Made by a program: the position numbers and the translations under genes. From NCBI RefSeq assembly GCF_024448715.1, contig NZ_JAMOHZ010000010.1, positions 62,001 through 126,000 of the forward strand: DNA of 64,000 nucleotides. Direction: 5' to 3'. Source of the stretch: Stutzerimonas stutzeri. GTDB taxonomy: Bacteria; Pseudomonadota; Gammaproteobacteria; Pseudomonadales; Pseudomonadaceae. The notes below the pieces were generated by a model. It saw nothing but the letters and a program-made list of their open reading frames with translations, was not told the origin of the DNA and ran no database searches. This document shows positions 48,901-59,456 of this stretch, piece after piece; the stretch's first letter is position 1, and every line of letters starts with the position of its first letter.

Positions 48901-48983
48901 GCAGCTGCAGGCTTCAAACTAAACGCGACAAGCCGAGAGCAGAGTGTGGCCCTGCTTTCGGCTTGCGCTTGGAGCTTACCGCT
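48901..48983. repeat. CAAGCT/AGCTTG-type repeat and 12-bp hairpin between mreB and mreC
   Basis: AGCCGAGAGCAG (48931-48942) and CTGCTTTCGGCT (48952-48963) pair with one mismatch around a 9-nt loop. Flanking GCAGCTGCAGGCTTCAAAC and GCTTGCGCTTGGAGCTT resemble the intergenic arrays at 20383 and 36577. It directly abuts the GAGGA site of mreC, so it may affect mreC translation or polarity within mreBCD. Confidence 0.65.
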
Positions 48984-48989
48984 TGTAGG

Positions 48990-50102
<1,113 letters not shown>

Positions 50103-50341
50103 GGCGCGAGTCCACGCTTGTCTGGCCAGACGTGAGCTATTGCGCGAAAAAACGATCAGCAAAGAAAAAACACAGTGCACCCGGCAAGCCGCAGCCGTGC
50201 TACCGAGAACACCTACAGGCATGTAAGATTGATGGCTTTTCCGGGCTCGAATGCCCGCTGCCGCGGCTCGACCTTGCTGCTCTGACGCTGGCCTTTGCCG
50301 ACGGAAGGCGCACCCGATTCGCCTCACGCTGGAGAATTCCG
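50103..50341. other. mreB-gatC divergent intergenic region with GTCTGGCCAGAC palindrome
   Basis: The whole gap is 314 bp. Apart from the mreB promoter it contains a perfect 12-bp palindrome at 50120-50131, just behind that promoter, and A-rich tracts (50146-50170). A -10-like TAAGAT at 50224-50229 could serve gatCAB but lacks a -35. No gene seen. Confidence 0.4.
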
Positions 50342-50629
50342 ATGGCGCTTGAACGCTCCGAGGTGGAAAAGATCGCTCATCTGGCCCGTCTGGGCCTGAA
50401 TGAAGACGACCTGCCCCGCACCACCGAGACCCTCAATAACATCCTCGGCCTGATCGATCGCATGCAGGCGGTCGACACTAATGGCATCGAGCCGCTGGCC
50501 CATCCGCTGGAAACCCACCAGCGTCTGCGCGCCGACGAAGTCACTGAGAGCAACCAGCGCGAGGCCTACCAGGCAATCGCTCCGGCCGTGGAAAGCGGCC
50601 TTTATCTGGTCCCGAAGGTGATCGAGTAA
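50342..50629 (+). CDS. gatC: Asp-tRNA(Asn)/Glu-tRNA(Gln) amidotransferase subunit C
   Basis: Small (95 aa) belt-like subunit that holds GatA and GatB together. '[48 protein letters not shown]' is the typical sequence. The TAA overlaps an ATG by one base. First gene of gatCAB; the cell therefore makes Asn-tRNA or Gln-tRNA at least partly by transamidation. Confidence 0.97.
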   Translation: MALERSEVEKIAHLARLGLNEDDLPRTTETLNNILGLIDRMQAVDTNGIEPLAHPLETHQRLRADEVTESNQREAYQAIAPAVESGLYLVPKVIE

Positions 50630-50643
50630 TGAAGGACGCCGAC

Positions 50644-52095
50644 ATGCACCAACTGACTCTCGCCGAAATTGCGCGCGCCCTGAGCGAAAAGCGCTTCTCC
50701 GCAGAAGAACTGACCCGCTCGCTGCTGACCCGTATCCAGCAGCTCGACCCGCAACTGAACAGCTTTATCACCGTCACCGAAGAGCAAGCCATTGCCCAGG
50801 CCAAGACCGCCGATATGCGTCGCGCCAGCGGCGAAAGCGGCGCTCTGCTGGGTGCACCGATAGGCCACAAGGACCTGTTCTGCACCCAGGGCGTGCGCAC
50901 CAGCTGCGGCTCGAAGATCCTCGACAGCTTCAAATCGCCCTATGACGCCACGGTGGTCGAACGGCTCGCCGCTGCGGGCGCGGTATCGCTGGGCAAGCTG
51001 AACATGGACGAATTCGCCATGGGCTCGGCCAATGAGTCGAGTTTTTATGGCGCGGTAAAGAACCCTTGGGATCCGACCCGAGTCCCGGGTGGTTCGTCCG
51101 GCGGTTCGGCCGCAGCGGTTGCCGCACGTCTGCTGCCAGCCGCAACCGGCAGCGATACCGGTGGCTCCATTCGCCAACCCGCCGCGCTGACCAACCTTAC
51201 AGGACTGAAACCGACCTACGGACGCGTCTCGCGCTGGGGCATGATCGCCTACGCCTCCAGCCTCGATCAGGGTGGTCCGCTGGCCCGTACTGCCGAGGAT
51301 TGCGCATTGATGCTCGGCGCCATGGCCGGCTTCGACCCGAAGGATTCCACCAGCGTCGACCAACCGCTAGACGATTATTTAGCGGCGCTGAGCAAGCCGC
51401 TTAACGGCCTGCGCATCGGTCTGCCGAAGGAATATTTAGGCGCAGGGCTCGATCCGAAGATCGCCGACGCAGTAATGGCGGCGATCGAAGAGCTGAAAAA
51501 GCTCGGTGCCACGGTGAAGGAAATCAGCCTGCCGAACATGCAGCACGCAATCCCCTCCTACTACGTGATCGCGCCGGCCGAGGCTTCTTCCAACCTGTCG
51601 CGTTTCGACGGTGTGCGCTTCGGCTATCGCTGCGAGAACCCAGCGGACCTCACCGACCTCTACAAGCGCTCGCGCGCCGAAGGCTTCGGTGACGAAGTCA
51701 AACGCCGCGTCATGGTCGGTACCTATGCATTGTCCGCCGGTTACTACGATGCCTACTATCTCAAGGCGCAAAAGATTCGCCGCTTGATCAAGAACGACTT
51801 CGTCAGCGCCTTCGATGAAGTCGACGTGATTCTCGGCCCGACCACGCCGAACCTGGCGTGGAAGCTCGGCGAAAAGAATGCCGACCCGGTCTCGGCCTAT
51901 CTGGAAGATATCTACACCATCACCGCCAACCTGGCCGGCATTCCGGGCATTTCCATGCCAGCTGGATTCATCGATGGATTGCCCGTAGGCGTGCAGTTGC
52001 TAGCGCCCTATTTCCAAGAGGCGCGCTTGCTCAACGTGGCGCATCAGTACCAGCAAGTGACCGATTGGCACATGCGCGCCCCGGCCGGATTCTGA
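50644..52095 (+). CDS. gatA: Asp-tRNA(Asn)/Glu-tRNA(Gln) amidotransferase subunit A
   Basis: Glutaminase subunit that releases ammonia for GatB; amidase-signature family. 483 aa from this start. The Ser-cisSer-Lys triad is Lys76 ('PIGHKDLFC'), Ser151 ('PGGSSGGS') and Ser175 ('[11 protein letters not shown]'). An ATG at 50629 overlapping the gatC stop is in frame, but 50644 is preferred: AAGGA lies 7 nt upstream and [10 protein letters not shown] is the family N-terminus. Confidence 0.97.
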   Translation: MHQLTLAEIARALSEKRFSAEELTRSLLTRIQQLDPQLNSFITVTEEQAIAQAKTADMRRASGESGALLGAPIGHKDLFCTQGVRTSCGSKILDSFKSPYDATVVERLAAAGAVSLGKLNMDEFAMGSANESSFYGAVKNPWDPTRVPGGSSGGSAAAVAARLLPAATGSDTGGSIRQPAALTNLTGLKPTYGRVSRWGMIAYASSLDQGGPLARTAEDCALMLGAMAGFDPKDSTSVDQPLDDYLAALSKPLNGLRIGLPKEYLGAGLDPKIADAVMAAIEELKKLGATVKEISLPNMQHAIPSYYVIAPAEASSNLSRFDGVRFGYRCENPADLTDLYKRSRAEGFGDEVKRRVMVGTYALSAGYYDAYYLKAQKIRRLIKNDFVSAFDEVDVILGPTTPNLAWKLGEKNADPVSAYLEDIYTITANLAGIPGISMPAGFIDGLPVGVQLLAPYFQEARLLNVAHQYQQVTDWHMRAPAGF

Positions 52096-52106
52096 GGAGA
52101 TTGAAG

Positions 52107-53552
52107 ATGCAATGGGAAACCGTGATCGGGCTGGAAATCCACGCACAGCTCGCAACCCAGTCGAAGATTTTCTCCGGCAGCGCCACCACCTTCGGCGCCG
52201 AGCCCAACACCCAGGCCAGCCTGGTTGACCTGGGCATGCCCGGCACGCTGCCAGTGCTCAATGCCGAAGCCGTGCGCATGGCTTGCAAATTCGGTCTGGC
52301 AATCGATGCCGAGATTGCCGACAAGAACGTCTTCGCCCGGAAGAATTATTTCTATCCCGATCTGCCGAAGGGTTATCAAACCAGCCAGATGGATCATCCC
52401 ATCGTCGGCAAGGGTTTCCTCGACATTACCCTGGAAGACGGCACGCAGAAGCGCATCGGCATTACCCGTGCGCACCTGGAAGAAGACGCCGGCAAGAGCT
52501 TGCACGAAGATTTCCACGGCATGAGCGGCATCGACCTCAACCGCGCCGGCACGCCGCTGCTGGAGATCGTTTCCGAGCCGGATATCCGTAGCGCCAAGGA
52601 GGCGGTGGCCTACGTCAAGGCAATCCATGCCCTGGTGCGTTACCTCGGCATCTGCGACGGCAACATGGCTGAAGGCTCGCTGCGTTGCGACTGCAACGTC
52701 TCGGTGCGCCCGAAAGGCCAGACCGAATTCGGCACCCGCGCCGAGATCAAGAACGTCAACTCCTTCCGCTTCATCGAGAAAGCGATTAATCACGAAGTGC
52801 AGCGGCAGATCGAGTTGATCGAAGACGGCGGCAAGGTGGTGCAGGAAACTCGCCTGTACGATCCGAACAAGGACGAGACGCGCTCCATGCGCAGCAAGGA
52901 AGAAGCCAACGATTACCGCTACTTCCCCTGCCCTGACCTGCTACCGGTAGTCATCGAGCAACGCTTTCTCGACGAGATCCGCGCCAGCCTGCCGGAGCTG
53001 CCGGTTGAGAAGCGTGAACGCTTCCAACGCGAATTCGGCCTTTCCGCCTATGACGCCGACGTACTGGCCGCCAGCCGCGAGATGGCCGACTACTTCGAGC
53101 AAGTCCAGCGCACCTGTGGCGATGCCAAGCTGTCCGCCAACTGGGTGATGGGCGAGCTGTCCAGCCTGCTCAACAAGGACAACCTGGATATCGAGCAGTC
53201 GCCAGTCTCTGCCGAGCAGTTAGGCGGGATGATCCAACGCATCAAGGACAACACCATCAGCGGCAAAATCGCCAAGATGGTCTTCGAAGCCATGGCGGCC
53301 GGTGAAGGCTCGGCAGATGACATCATCGAGAAGAAGGGCCTCAAGCAGGTCACCGACTCGGGTGCCATCGAGGCGATGCTGGATGAGGTGCTGGCAGCCA
53401 ACGCCGAGCAGGTCGAACAATACCGCGCCAGCGACGAAGCCAAGCGCGGCAAGATGTTCGGCTTTTTCGTCGGCCAGGCGATGAAAGCCTCCAAGGGCAA
53501 GGCCAACCCTGCCCAGGTCAACCAATTGCTGAAGAGCAAGCTCGAAGGCTGA
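52107..53552 (+). CDS. gatB: Asp-tRNA(Asn)/Glu-tRNA(Gln) amidotransferase subunit B
   Basis: Kinase/transamidase subunit that activates the mischarged aminoacyl-tRNA and transfers ammonia. 481 aa. N-terminal cradle domain starts '[22 protein letters not shown]', with '[39 protein letters not shown]', and the C-terminal YqeY-like tRNA-binding domain lies at about 330-481. AGGAGATTGAAG precedes the ATG. 11 nt after gatA. Confidence 0.97.
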   Translation: MQWETVIGLEIHAQLATQSKIFSGSATTFGAEPNTQASLVDLGMPGTLPVLNAEAVRMACKFGLAIDAEIADKNVFARKNYFYPDLPKGYQTSQMDHPIVGKGFLDITLEDGTQKRIGITRAHLEEDAGKSLHEDFHGMSGIDLNRAGTPLLEIVSEPDIRSAKEAVAYVKAIHALVRYLGICDGNMAEGSLRCDCNVSVRPKGQTEFGTRAEIKNVNSFRFIEKAINHEVQRQIELIEDGGKVVQETRLYDPNKDETRSMRSKEEANDYRYFPCPDLLPVVIEQRFLDEIRASLPELPVEKRERFQREFGLSAYDADVLAASREMADYFEQVQRTCGDAKLSANWVMGELSSLLNKDNLDIEQSPVSAEQLGGMIQRIKDNTISGKIAKMVFEAMAAGEGSADDIIEKKGLKQVTDSGAIEAMLDEVLAANAEQVEQYRASDEAKRGKMFGFFVGQAMKASKGKANPAQVNQLLKSKLEG

Positions 53553-53557
53553 CCCAA

Positions 53558-53585
53558 CGAGGCGGGCCTGACAGGACCCGCCTCG
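53558..53585 (+). terminator. Hairpin downstream of gatB
   Basis: Perfect 9-bp stem CGAGGCGGG / CCCGCCTCG around a 10-nt loop, 5 nt after the gatB stop. No T tract follows, so termination may be weak or Rho-assisted. Confidence 0.6.
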
Positions 53586-53738
53586 TCTCCGGTGCTCATG
53601 ACGATTGCAGTCAACGCTTCGGTGTCGATCGACCCGTTGAACGGCTGCGTCGGTTAGCGCTCAATAACGTTCAAGACTGTATAGCAATCCACTCCCGGCA
53701 GCTGGTGCCGCGCCTGCATTCATTCAGGGGATTGGCTC

Positions 53739-54122
53739 ATGCAAACCAGACTGCTGGTTATACCCTTCCTGCTCGCCCTGGCTGGCGGCTGTACCGAGAA
53801 GCAGGATGAAGTTTCGAAAGCCAAACGCACTTTCATCCAGCAGGGCAAGGCGTCCTATTACGCCCGCAGTTTTCATGGCGAGCAGACCGCGAGCGGCGAA
53901 ACATTCAATCAAAACGAGCTGGTCGCTGCGCACAAAACGCTGCCGTTCGGCACGCGCGTAAAGGTGACCAATCTCGAAAACGGCAAACAGGTAACGGTAC
54001 GCATCGTCGATCGCGGCCCGTTCAAGCCGGGGCGGATCATCGATCTGTCACGGATCGCTGCCAGCAAGATTGACCTGATCGAGGACGGCGTGGTCAACGC
54101 CAAGATCGAAAAAGTAGACTGA
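53739..54122 (+). CDS. RlpA-like lipoprotein with double-psi beta-barrel domain
   Basis: A 127-aa lipoprotein: signal with lipobox LAGGC (Cys18), short linker, then one DPBB domain ('GKASYYARSFHGEQTASGETFNQNELVAAHKTLPFGTRVKVTNLENGKQVTVRIVDRGPF'). It has the Asp/His positions of the RlpA family of lytic transglycosylases acting on naked glycan, but no SPOR domain, so it is not the septal RlpA itself. Role probably in the envelope; substrate unproven. Confidence 0.85.
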   Translation: MQTRLLVIPFLLALAGGCTEKQDEVSKAKRTFIQQGKASYYARSFHGEQTASGETFNQNELVAAHKTLPFGTRVKVTNLENGKQVTVRIVDRGPFKPGRIIDLSRIAASKIDLIEDGVVNAKIEKVD

Positions 54123-54152
54123 CCGGGAGCGCCGAATACCGATGGAGTTGCA

Positions 54153-55238
54153 ATGAGTTTAATGACGTTCGCCTATCTGATCGTCGGCCTGGTCTTGTTG
54201 ATGACAGGTGCCGAAGCCCTGGTCCGAGGCGCCGCGAAACTGGCTGCGCGCTTCGGTATCTCTCCGCTGATCATCGGCCTGACCGTCGTCGCGTTCGGCA
54301 CCAGCGCACCGGAGGCGGCCGTCAGCATCCAGGCCTCGCTGAGCGGCAGCGGCGACATTGCCGTAGGCAACGTGATCGGCAGCAACATTGCCAATATCCT
54401 CCTGATTCTTGGCCTTTCGGCAATGGTCGCGCCGCTGCTGGTGTCCCGCCAACTGGTGCGCCTCGACGTGCCGGTCATGATCGGCGCCGGCGTGCTGACC
54501 TTCTTCCTCGCCTGGAACGGCCGCGTCAGCCGGTTGGACGGCGGCATTCTGATGGCCTCGCTGTTGCTCTATACGGTGTTTCTGATCATCGCCAGCAAGC
54601 GCGAGAAAAGACGCGCGCAGGTTGACGAGTTCACCACCGAATACGGCCCCGAAGGCCAACCGAAACCACTCGGCTGGCTCGTCCAGCTGTCGATGATAGT
54701 GCTCGGGCTGGGCCTGCTGATGGCTGGCTCGAATCTGCTGATTGAAGGTGCGGTGGCCCTGGCACGCGCACTGGGCCTGTCCGAACTGGTGATCGGCCTC
54801 ACCGTAATCGCGGTCGGCACGTCCATTCCCGAGCTGGCGACTTCACTGCTAGCGGTTTATCGCGGGGAGCGTGATATCGCCGTTGGCAACGTGGTCGGCA
54901 GTTGTATCTTCAACCTGCTATTGGTGCTCGGTGCCGGAGCGTTGGTTTCGGCCGACGGTCTGTCGATTTCACCCAATGCGCTGGCCTTCGACCTGCCGGT
55001 CATGCTCGCCGTGTTTGGTGCCTGCCTGCCGATCTTCTTTTCCGGATACCAAATCAAACGCTGGGAGGGCACGATGTTCTTAGGCTACTACCTGGCCTAT
55101 ACGCTCTATCTGGTGATGTTTTCTACCGGCCTGCCGGCCATCAATCTGTTACGCCATGCAATGACTTGGTACGTATTGCCCTTGACGGTCATTACGCTTT
55201 TCGTGATCTTTCTGCGCGCCTGGAAACACCAGCGCTGA
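54153..55238 (+). CDS. Calcium/sodium antiporter, YrbG/CaCA family (copy 1)
   Basis: A 361-aa inner-membrane antiporter with about ten helices in two inverted halves. Alpha repeats 'GLTVVAFGTSAPEAAVSIQASLSGSGDIAVGNVIGSNIANILLILG' and 'GLTVIAVGTSIPELATSLLAVYRGERDIAVGNVVGSCIFNLLLVLG' contain the GTS/TSxPE and GN(V/I)xGS ion-binding motifs. It is followed 30 nt later by a close paralogue. In this copy the second motif reads GSCIFN where the paralogue has GSNIFN. Confidence 0.92.
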   Translation: MSLMTFAYLIVGLVLLMTGAEALVRGAAKLAARFGISPLIIGLTVVAFGTSAPEAAVSIQASLSGSGDIAVGNVIGSNIANILLILGLSAMVAPLLVSRQLVRLDVPVMIGAGVLTFFLAWNGRVSRLDGGILMASLLLYTVFLIIASKREKRRAQVDEFTTEYGPEGQPKPLGWLVQLSMIVLGLGLLMAGSNLLIEGAVALARALGLSELVIGLTVIAVGTSIPELATSLLAVYRGERDIAVGNVVGSCIFNLLLVLGAGALVSADGLSISPNALAFDLPVMLAVFGACLPIFFSGYQIKRWEGTMFLGYYLAYTLYLVMFSTGLPAINLLRHAMTWYVLPLTVITLFVIFLRAWKHQR

Positions 55239-55268
55239 CCCACCTCGATCCCCTCTGGAGCTACCTTC

Positions 55269-56360
55269 GTGACCCTGATGACGTTCGTCTATCTGATAGC
55301 CGGCCTGGTGCTGCTTGTCGCTGGCGCCGAGGTTTTGGTGCGCGGCGCTGCCAAACTGGCAGCCCAATTCGGCATCCCATCATTGATCATCGGCCTTACC
55401 GTGGTCGCCTTCGGCACCAGCGCGCCAGAGACGGCGGTAAGCGTGCAGGCATCGCTGAATGGCAGCGGCGATATCGCCATCGGCAACGTGATTGGCAGCA
55501 ACATCGCTAACGTCTTGTTGATTCTTGGCATGACGGCGCTTATTGCGCCGCTGATCGTGTCTCGCCAATTGATCCGCCTCGATGTGCCGATCATGATCGG
55601 CGCCAGTCTGGTCACCTATGCACTGGCTTGGGACGGCACGCTCAGTCGCCTCGATGGTGCCCTGCTATTTGCGGCCGTCATCGGCTATACCCTGTTCCTG
55701 ATCATCAGCAGCCGCCGCGCCAATGCAGTCGCAGCCGCTGATGACGAGTTCACCAAGGAGTTCGGTCTCGATGGAAAACCAAAGCCCTACGCAAGCCTGA
55801 TCAATGCCGGCCTGGTGATTGCCGGCCTGGTGCTGCTGGTGACGGGATCGAACTTTCTGGTGGAGGGCGCCGTATCGCTGGCCCGTGCGTTGGGCCTGTC
55901 GGAACTGGTGATCGGTTTGACCGTGATTGCCGTCGGCACTTCCCTCCCCGAATTGGCGACCTCGATACTCGCCGCCATCCGGGGTGAACGCGATATCGCC
56001 GTCGGCAATATCGTCGGCAGCAACATCTTCAACCTGCTCTGCGTGCTAGGGCTGGCCTCGCTGGTATCGCCAGAGGCAATCGGCGTCGCAGCCAGCGCCC
56101 TGGCCTTCGACTTCCCGGTAATGATCGCGGTTGCGCTGGCCTGTCTGCCGATCTTTTTCACCGGTTATGCCATCAACCGCTGGGAAGGTCTGTTGTTCCT
56201 GGCCTACTACATCGCCTATACGGTCTACCTGGTGACGGCCAGTACCGGGCGCCCGTTTGCCGAAACCTTTGGTGACGCGATTATTGGCTATGTTCTGCCG
56301 CTGACTGCTGTGACATTGGTGGTGATTTCCGGGCGCGCCTGGAAAAGCCAACGCGCCTGA
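55269..56360 (+). CDS. Calcium/sodium antiporter, YrbG/CaCA family (copy 2)
   Basis: A 363-aa paralogue of the preceding gene, colinear throughout, clearly a tandem duplication that has diverged. Both alpha repeats are intact ('VAFGTSAPETAVS ... VIGSNIANVLLILG'; 'VAVGTSLPELATS'-type 'IAVGTSLPELATSILAAIRGERDIAVGNIVGSNIFN'). Starts with GTG, with GGAG 8 nt upstream. Converges with the AEC transporter gene 17 bp later. Confidence 0.92.
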   Translation: MTLMTFVYLIAGLVLLVAGAEVLVRGAAKLAAQFGIPSLIIGLTVVAFGTSAPETAVSVQASLNGSGDIAIGNVIGSNIANVLLILGMTALIAPLIVSRQLIRLDVPIMIGASLVTYALAWDGTLSRLDGALLFAAVIGYTLFLIISSRRANAVAAADDEFTKEFGLDGKPKPYASLINAGLVIAGLVLLVTGSNFLVEGAVSLARALGLSELVIGLTVIAVGTSLPELATSILAAIRGERDIAVGNIVGSNIFNLLCVLGLASLVSPEAIGVAASALAFDFPVMIAVALACLPIFFTGYAINRWEGLLFLAYYIAYTVYLVTASTGRPFAETFGDAIIGYVLPLTAVTLVVISGRAWKSQRA

Positions 56361-56377
56361 TGCTCATGGCCGGCTGG

Positions 56378-57319
56378 TCAGATCCAGCCGGCCCAGCGGA
56401 GCAGGAATAACCCGGTATTGATCGTCACCGCCGCGCCGAGCGTTGTGATGACGATGATGGTCGCGGCTAATTGATGATTGGAATTGACCGCGCGCGCCAT
56501 GACAAAGCTGGAAGCCGCGGTCGGGCAGCCAAAATACAGAAACAGGATACCGAGCTCGGCGCCGCGAAAGCCGCATAGCCAAGCGCCCAGCGTAGCCAGC
56601 GCCGGAAACCAGACCATCTTCATCATGCTCGAGCTCATCGCAATGCCGCTGCTTTCACGCAACACCGCAATCGAGAGTGTGCCGCCGATGCAGATCAGAG
56701 CCAGCGGTAGCGTCAGCTGAGCGAAATATTGCCCCGATGTCATCAGCCAATCGGGTAGAGGAACCTGCCAATAGGCGAAGGGTATCGCTGCGGTCACGCC
56801 AATGATCAAAGGGTTGCGCAGAATACTGCGGATGATCGCCCGGGCATCTGCGTGGCCATCGGGGCTGTAGATCGCTAAGACCACGGCAGACAGGCTGTTA
56901 TACAAAAGGATTACCACACCGGCCAGCACGCCGCCGAGCGAAAGCCCGTAGTCGCCATAAAGACTGGTAGCCAATGCCAGTCCGATCACGCCGTTGTTGC
57001 CGCGAAAAGCACCCTGCACGTAGACGCCGCGATCCGCCACCGGACAGCGCCAATGCGCCCAGGCCCAAGCCAGCAAAAAGCCACCCACCGTAGCGGCTAT
57101 GTAATAGATAAGCAGTGCCGGCTGTAGCGCGGCGCTTAAATCCGCCTTGATGACCGAAAGAAACAGCAGCGTTGGCATCGTGGCGTTGAACACCAACGTC
57201 GATGCCGTATGGATGAATGCACCATCGATCCAGCGCAGGCGCATCAGTGCGACGCCGGCAAACAGCATTACGAAAACCGGTGCGGTGACGCTCAGGGTCT
57301 GCAGAACCAGGGGGAGCAT
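56378..57319 (-). CDS. AEC-family transporter (auxin efflux carrier superfamily)
   Basis: A 313-aa membrane protein with about ten helices in two five-helix halves. The family features 'FVMLFAGVALMRLRWID', 'FRGNNGVIGLALATSLYG' and 'LPLALICIGGTLSIAVLR' are visible. Bacterial members move organic acids such as malate or malonate; the substrate here cannot be named. The next gene upstream, roxR, is 140 nt away. Confidence 0.87.
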   Translation of the reverse strand: MLPLVLQTLSVTAPVFVMLFAGVALMRLRWIDGAFIHTASTLVFNATMPTLLFLSVIKADLSAALQPALLIYYIAATVGGFLLAWAWAHWRCPVADRGVYVQGAFRGNNGVIGLALATSLYGDYGLSLGGVLAGVVILLYNSLSAVVLAIYSPDGHADARAIIRSILRNPLIIGVTAAIPFAYWQVPLPDWLMTSGQYFAQLTLPLALICIGGTLSIAVLRESSGIAMSSSMMKMVWFPALATLGAWLCGFRGAELGILFLYFGCPTAASSFVMARAVNSNHQLAATIIVITTLGAAVTINTGLFLLRWAGWI

Positions 57320-57459
57320 GGCAACGCTCGAAAAGAAGAGTCGTGGATACCAACAGGGTAAACAAAAACTGCCGGATCGGGCGCCGGGCTAGCCGTCGAC
57401 TTGGTATAAACAGCGCAGTGCCGGCATCCAAGACGGCTACCTGCGCTTGCTGAGGGCGA

Positions 57460-58020
57460 TCAGCGCCGAACCGGGCGCTTCTGCAGCTTGCGCTGCAAGG
57501 TCCGCCGATGCATGCCCAACGCGCGCGCCGTGGCGGAGATGTTGCCGTCATGCTCAGCGAGCACGCGCTGGATATGCTCCCACTGCAGCCGGTCCACCGA
57601 CATCGGGTTTTCCGGCACCAGCGTATCCAGATCAGCATGTTTGGAAAGCAGTGCGGCGAGCACGTCGTCAGCGTCGGCGGGTTTGCACAGATAGTTGCAA
57701 GCACCGCGCTTGATCGCCTCGACCGCGGTGGCGATGCTCGAATAGCCGGTGAGGATAAGCACCTTCATCTCCGGGTCCAGCTCGAGCAGTTTGGGCAGCA
57801 GTACCAAGCCTGAGTCGCCTTCCATCTTCAGGTCCAGTACCGCGTAATCGGGCAATTCTTGCTGCGCCATCTCCAGGCCTTCCTCGGCCGATCCGGCGAT
57901 GCTGACATGCAAACCACGGCGGCTCATGGCGCGTGCCATGACACGGGTAAATGTCGGATCGTCATCCACTAGCAGCAGATGGGGCTGATCGTCGCCTTCG
58001 TGCTGCAACTCTTCGGTCAT
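57460..58020 (-). CDS. roxR: Redox response regulator RoxR (RegA/PrrA/ActR family)
   Basis: A 186-aa two-component regulator. Receiver domain about residues 14-130 with phospho-acceptor Asp63 in 'YAVLDLKMEGDSGL' and Lys in 'NYLCKPADADD'; C-terminal Fis-type HTH 'ISATARALGMHRRTLQRKLQKR'. RegA-type proteins control respiratory oxidases, cyanide-insensitive oxidase and carbon/nitrogen fixation by redox state. 32 nt after roxS. Confidence 0.94.
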   Translation of the reverse strand: MTEELQHEGDDQPHLLLVDDDPTFTRVMARAMSRRGLHVSIAGSAEEGLEMAQQELPDYAVLDLKMEGDSGLVLLPKLLELDPEMKVLILTGYSSIATAVEAIKRGACNYLCKPADADDVLAALLSKHADLDTLVPENPMSVDRLQWEHIQRVLAEHDGNISATARALGMHRRTLQRKLQKRPVRR

Positions 58021-58052
58021 GTCTGGATTCCTCGCATCATTGTCACGTCAGT

Positions 58053-59306
58053 TCAGGCCCGTACCGAGCCATGCGGCAGGCGCAGCTCGGTCAGAGTGCC
58101 ACCCTTTTCGTGATTGTAGAGTTTCACCGTACCGCCGGCGCGCGTCACGCTGGCCTGGCTCAGGAACAGGCCGAGGCCGAAGCCTTTGCCCTTGGTCGTG
58201 ATGAAGGGTCTGCCGATCTGTTCGGCAATAGCCAGAGGCACACCGGCGCCGTGATCGCGAATGGTCAACTTGATCCATTGTGCGTCCCAGTCCAGGCGAA
58301 TCTCCAGATCATCCGGGCTGGCATCAGTGGCGTTGTTCAGCAGGTTAAGCAGCGACTGACTCAAATCAGCCGGTGGCATCAGACGCGGCGGCGTGCCCTT
58401 ACCCAAACACTGGAAGCGATAGGTTGCCTCTGGATGCATCAGATGCCAGCGCTGCAGCACCGACTCGGTCCACTCGCGCACGGTCTGCTCGACGATGGCC
58501 TGGCGGCGATCGGCTTCGGCGGCACGAACCAGCTGACGCAGGCTTTCCTTGCAGAGCTGGACCTGTGACTGCAACAGTTCGAGGTCTTCGCTCAATTGCG
58601 GATCGCGGTATTCCTGGCGCAACTCCTTGAGCAACACGCTCATGGTCGCCAGCGGCGTACCCAATTCATGCGCGGCGCCAGCCGCCTGCGTCGCCACGGC
58701 CAGAAGCTGCTGGTCACGCATGCTTTCTTCGCGGCGCTGGGCCTGGAGTTGCTCCTGACGTCGTAATTGCTCGGCCATACGTGCGACAAAAAAGGTAATC
58801 AGCGCAGCTGCCAAGGCAAAACTCAGCCACATTCCATAGACGAGCAAGGTAGTGCGATCGACCGGCGGGGCGATGACCGGGTCGTACCACACCAGCATCA
58901 GCGTGTAGCCCGCAAGCGCCATGCCGGACAGAACGACTGAGTACAGCCACGGCAATGTGGCCGCAGCGATCGTCAGCGGTACCAGATAGTAGGAAACGAA
59001 CGGGTTAGTCGAACCGCCCGAGTAATACAGCAGCGCGCTGTGAATCAACAAGTCAGCAGCCAGGTGAACCGCGTATTCGAGTTCGGTCACCGGCCAGGGC
59101 CCTCGCAGCCGTAAAGCCGTGCCCAGGCAAATAAGCGCGGAGATCGCCAACGTGATACTCAGATGCGCCCACGGCAAGACGAACAACTGCGTGGCATAGG
59201 CGAGCCCCACCGCGCCCGCCTGAGCAGCAAGCACGAGGATGCGGATCAGGGTGAGCAGACGGAGATTCTGACGGCTGGCAGACAGCAGGTGAACGGATGC
59301 GTACAT
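58053..59306 (-). CDS. roxS: Redox sensor histidine kinase RoxS (RegB/PrrB family)
   Basis: A 417-aa kinase with six predicted membrane helices (about 20-175). The RegB ubiquinone-binding motif GGSTNPF is at residues 97-103, the H-box 'GAAHELGTPLA' has His213, and the HATPase domain has 'NNATDASPDD' and 'DHGAGVP...TKGKGFGLGLFLS'. The redox-active Cys just before the H-box of Rhodobacter RegB is absent here. The start at 59306 has GGAG 5 nt upstream. Operon roxS-roxR. Confidence 0.94.
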   Translation of the reverse strand: MYASVHLLSASRQNLRLLTLIRILVLAAQAGAVGLAYATQLFVLPWAHLSITLAISALICLGTALRLRGPWPVTELEYAVHLAADLLIHSALLYYSGGSTNPFVSYYLVPLTIAAATLPWLYSVVLSGMALAGYTLMLVWYDPVIAPPVDRTTLLVYGMWLSFALAAALITFFVARMAEQLRRQEQLQAQRREESMRDQQLLAVATQAAGAAHELGTPLATMSVLLKELRQEYRDPQLSEDLELLQSQVQLCKESLRQLVRAAEADRRQAIVEQTVREWTESVLQRWHLMHPEATYRFQCLGKGTPPRLMPPADLSQSLLNLLNNATDASPDDLEIRLDWDAQWIKLTIRDHGAGVPLAIAEQIGRPFITTKGKGFGLGLFLSQASVTRAGGTVKLYNHEKGGTLTELRLPHGSVRA

Positions 59307-59456
59307 GGGTTCTCCAAACGAATGGCGAGTATAACCAAGCGATTCGGGAGGCAGCCCTTTCTGCGTCAACGCGACGCACAGAAAAACTGCGTAACGGCCC
59401 TCAAAGGGCTAAAGTCTCTGCGCCGCACCGGTGGTGCACTGAATTCAGGAGCTCTC

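Noticed and set aside
50629-50643. gatA start at 50629 overlapping gatC
   Set aside because: In frame and possible, but the SD spacing and the conserved N-terminus favour 50644.
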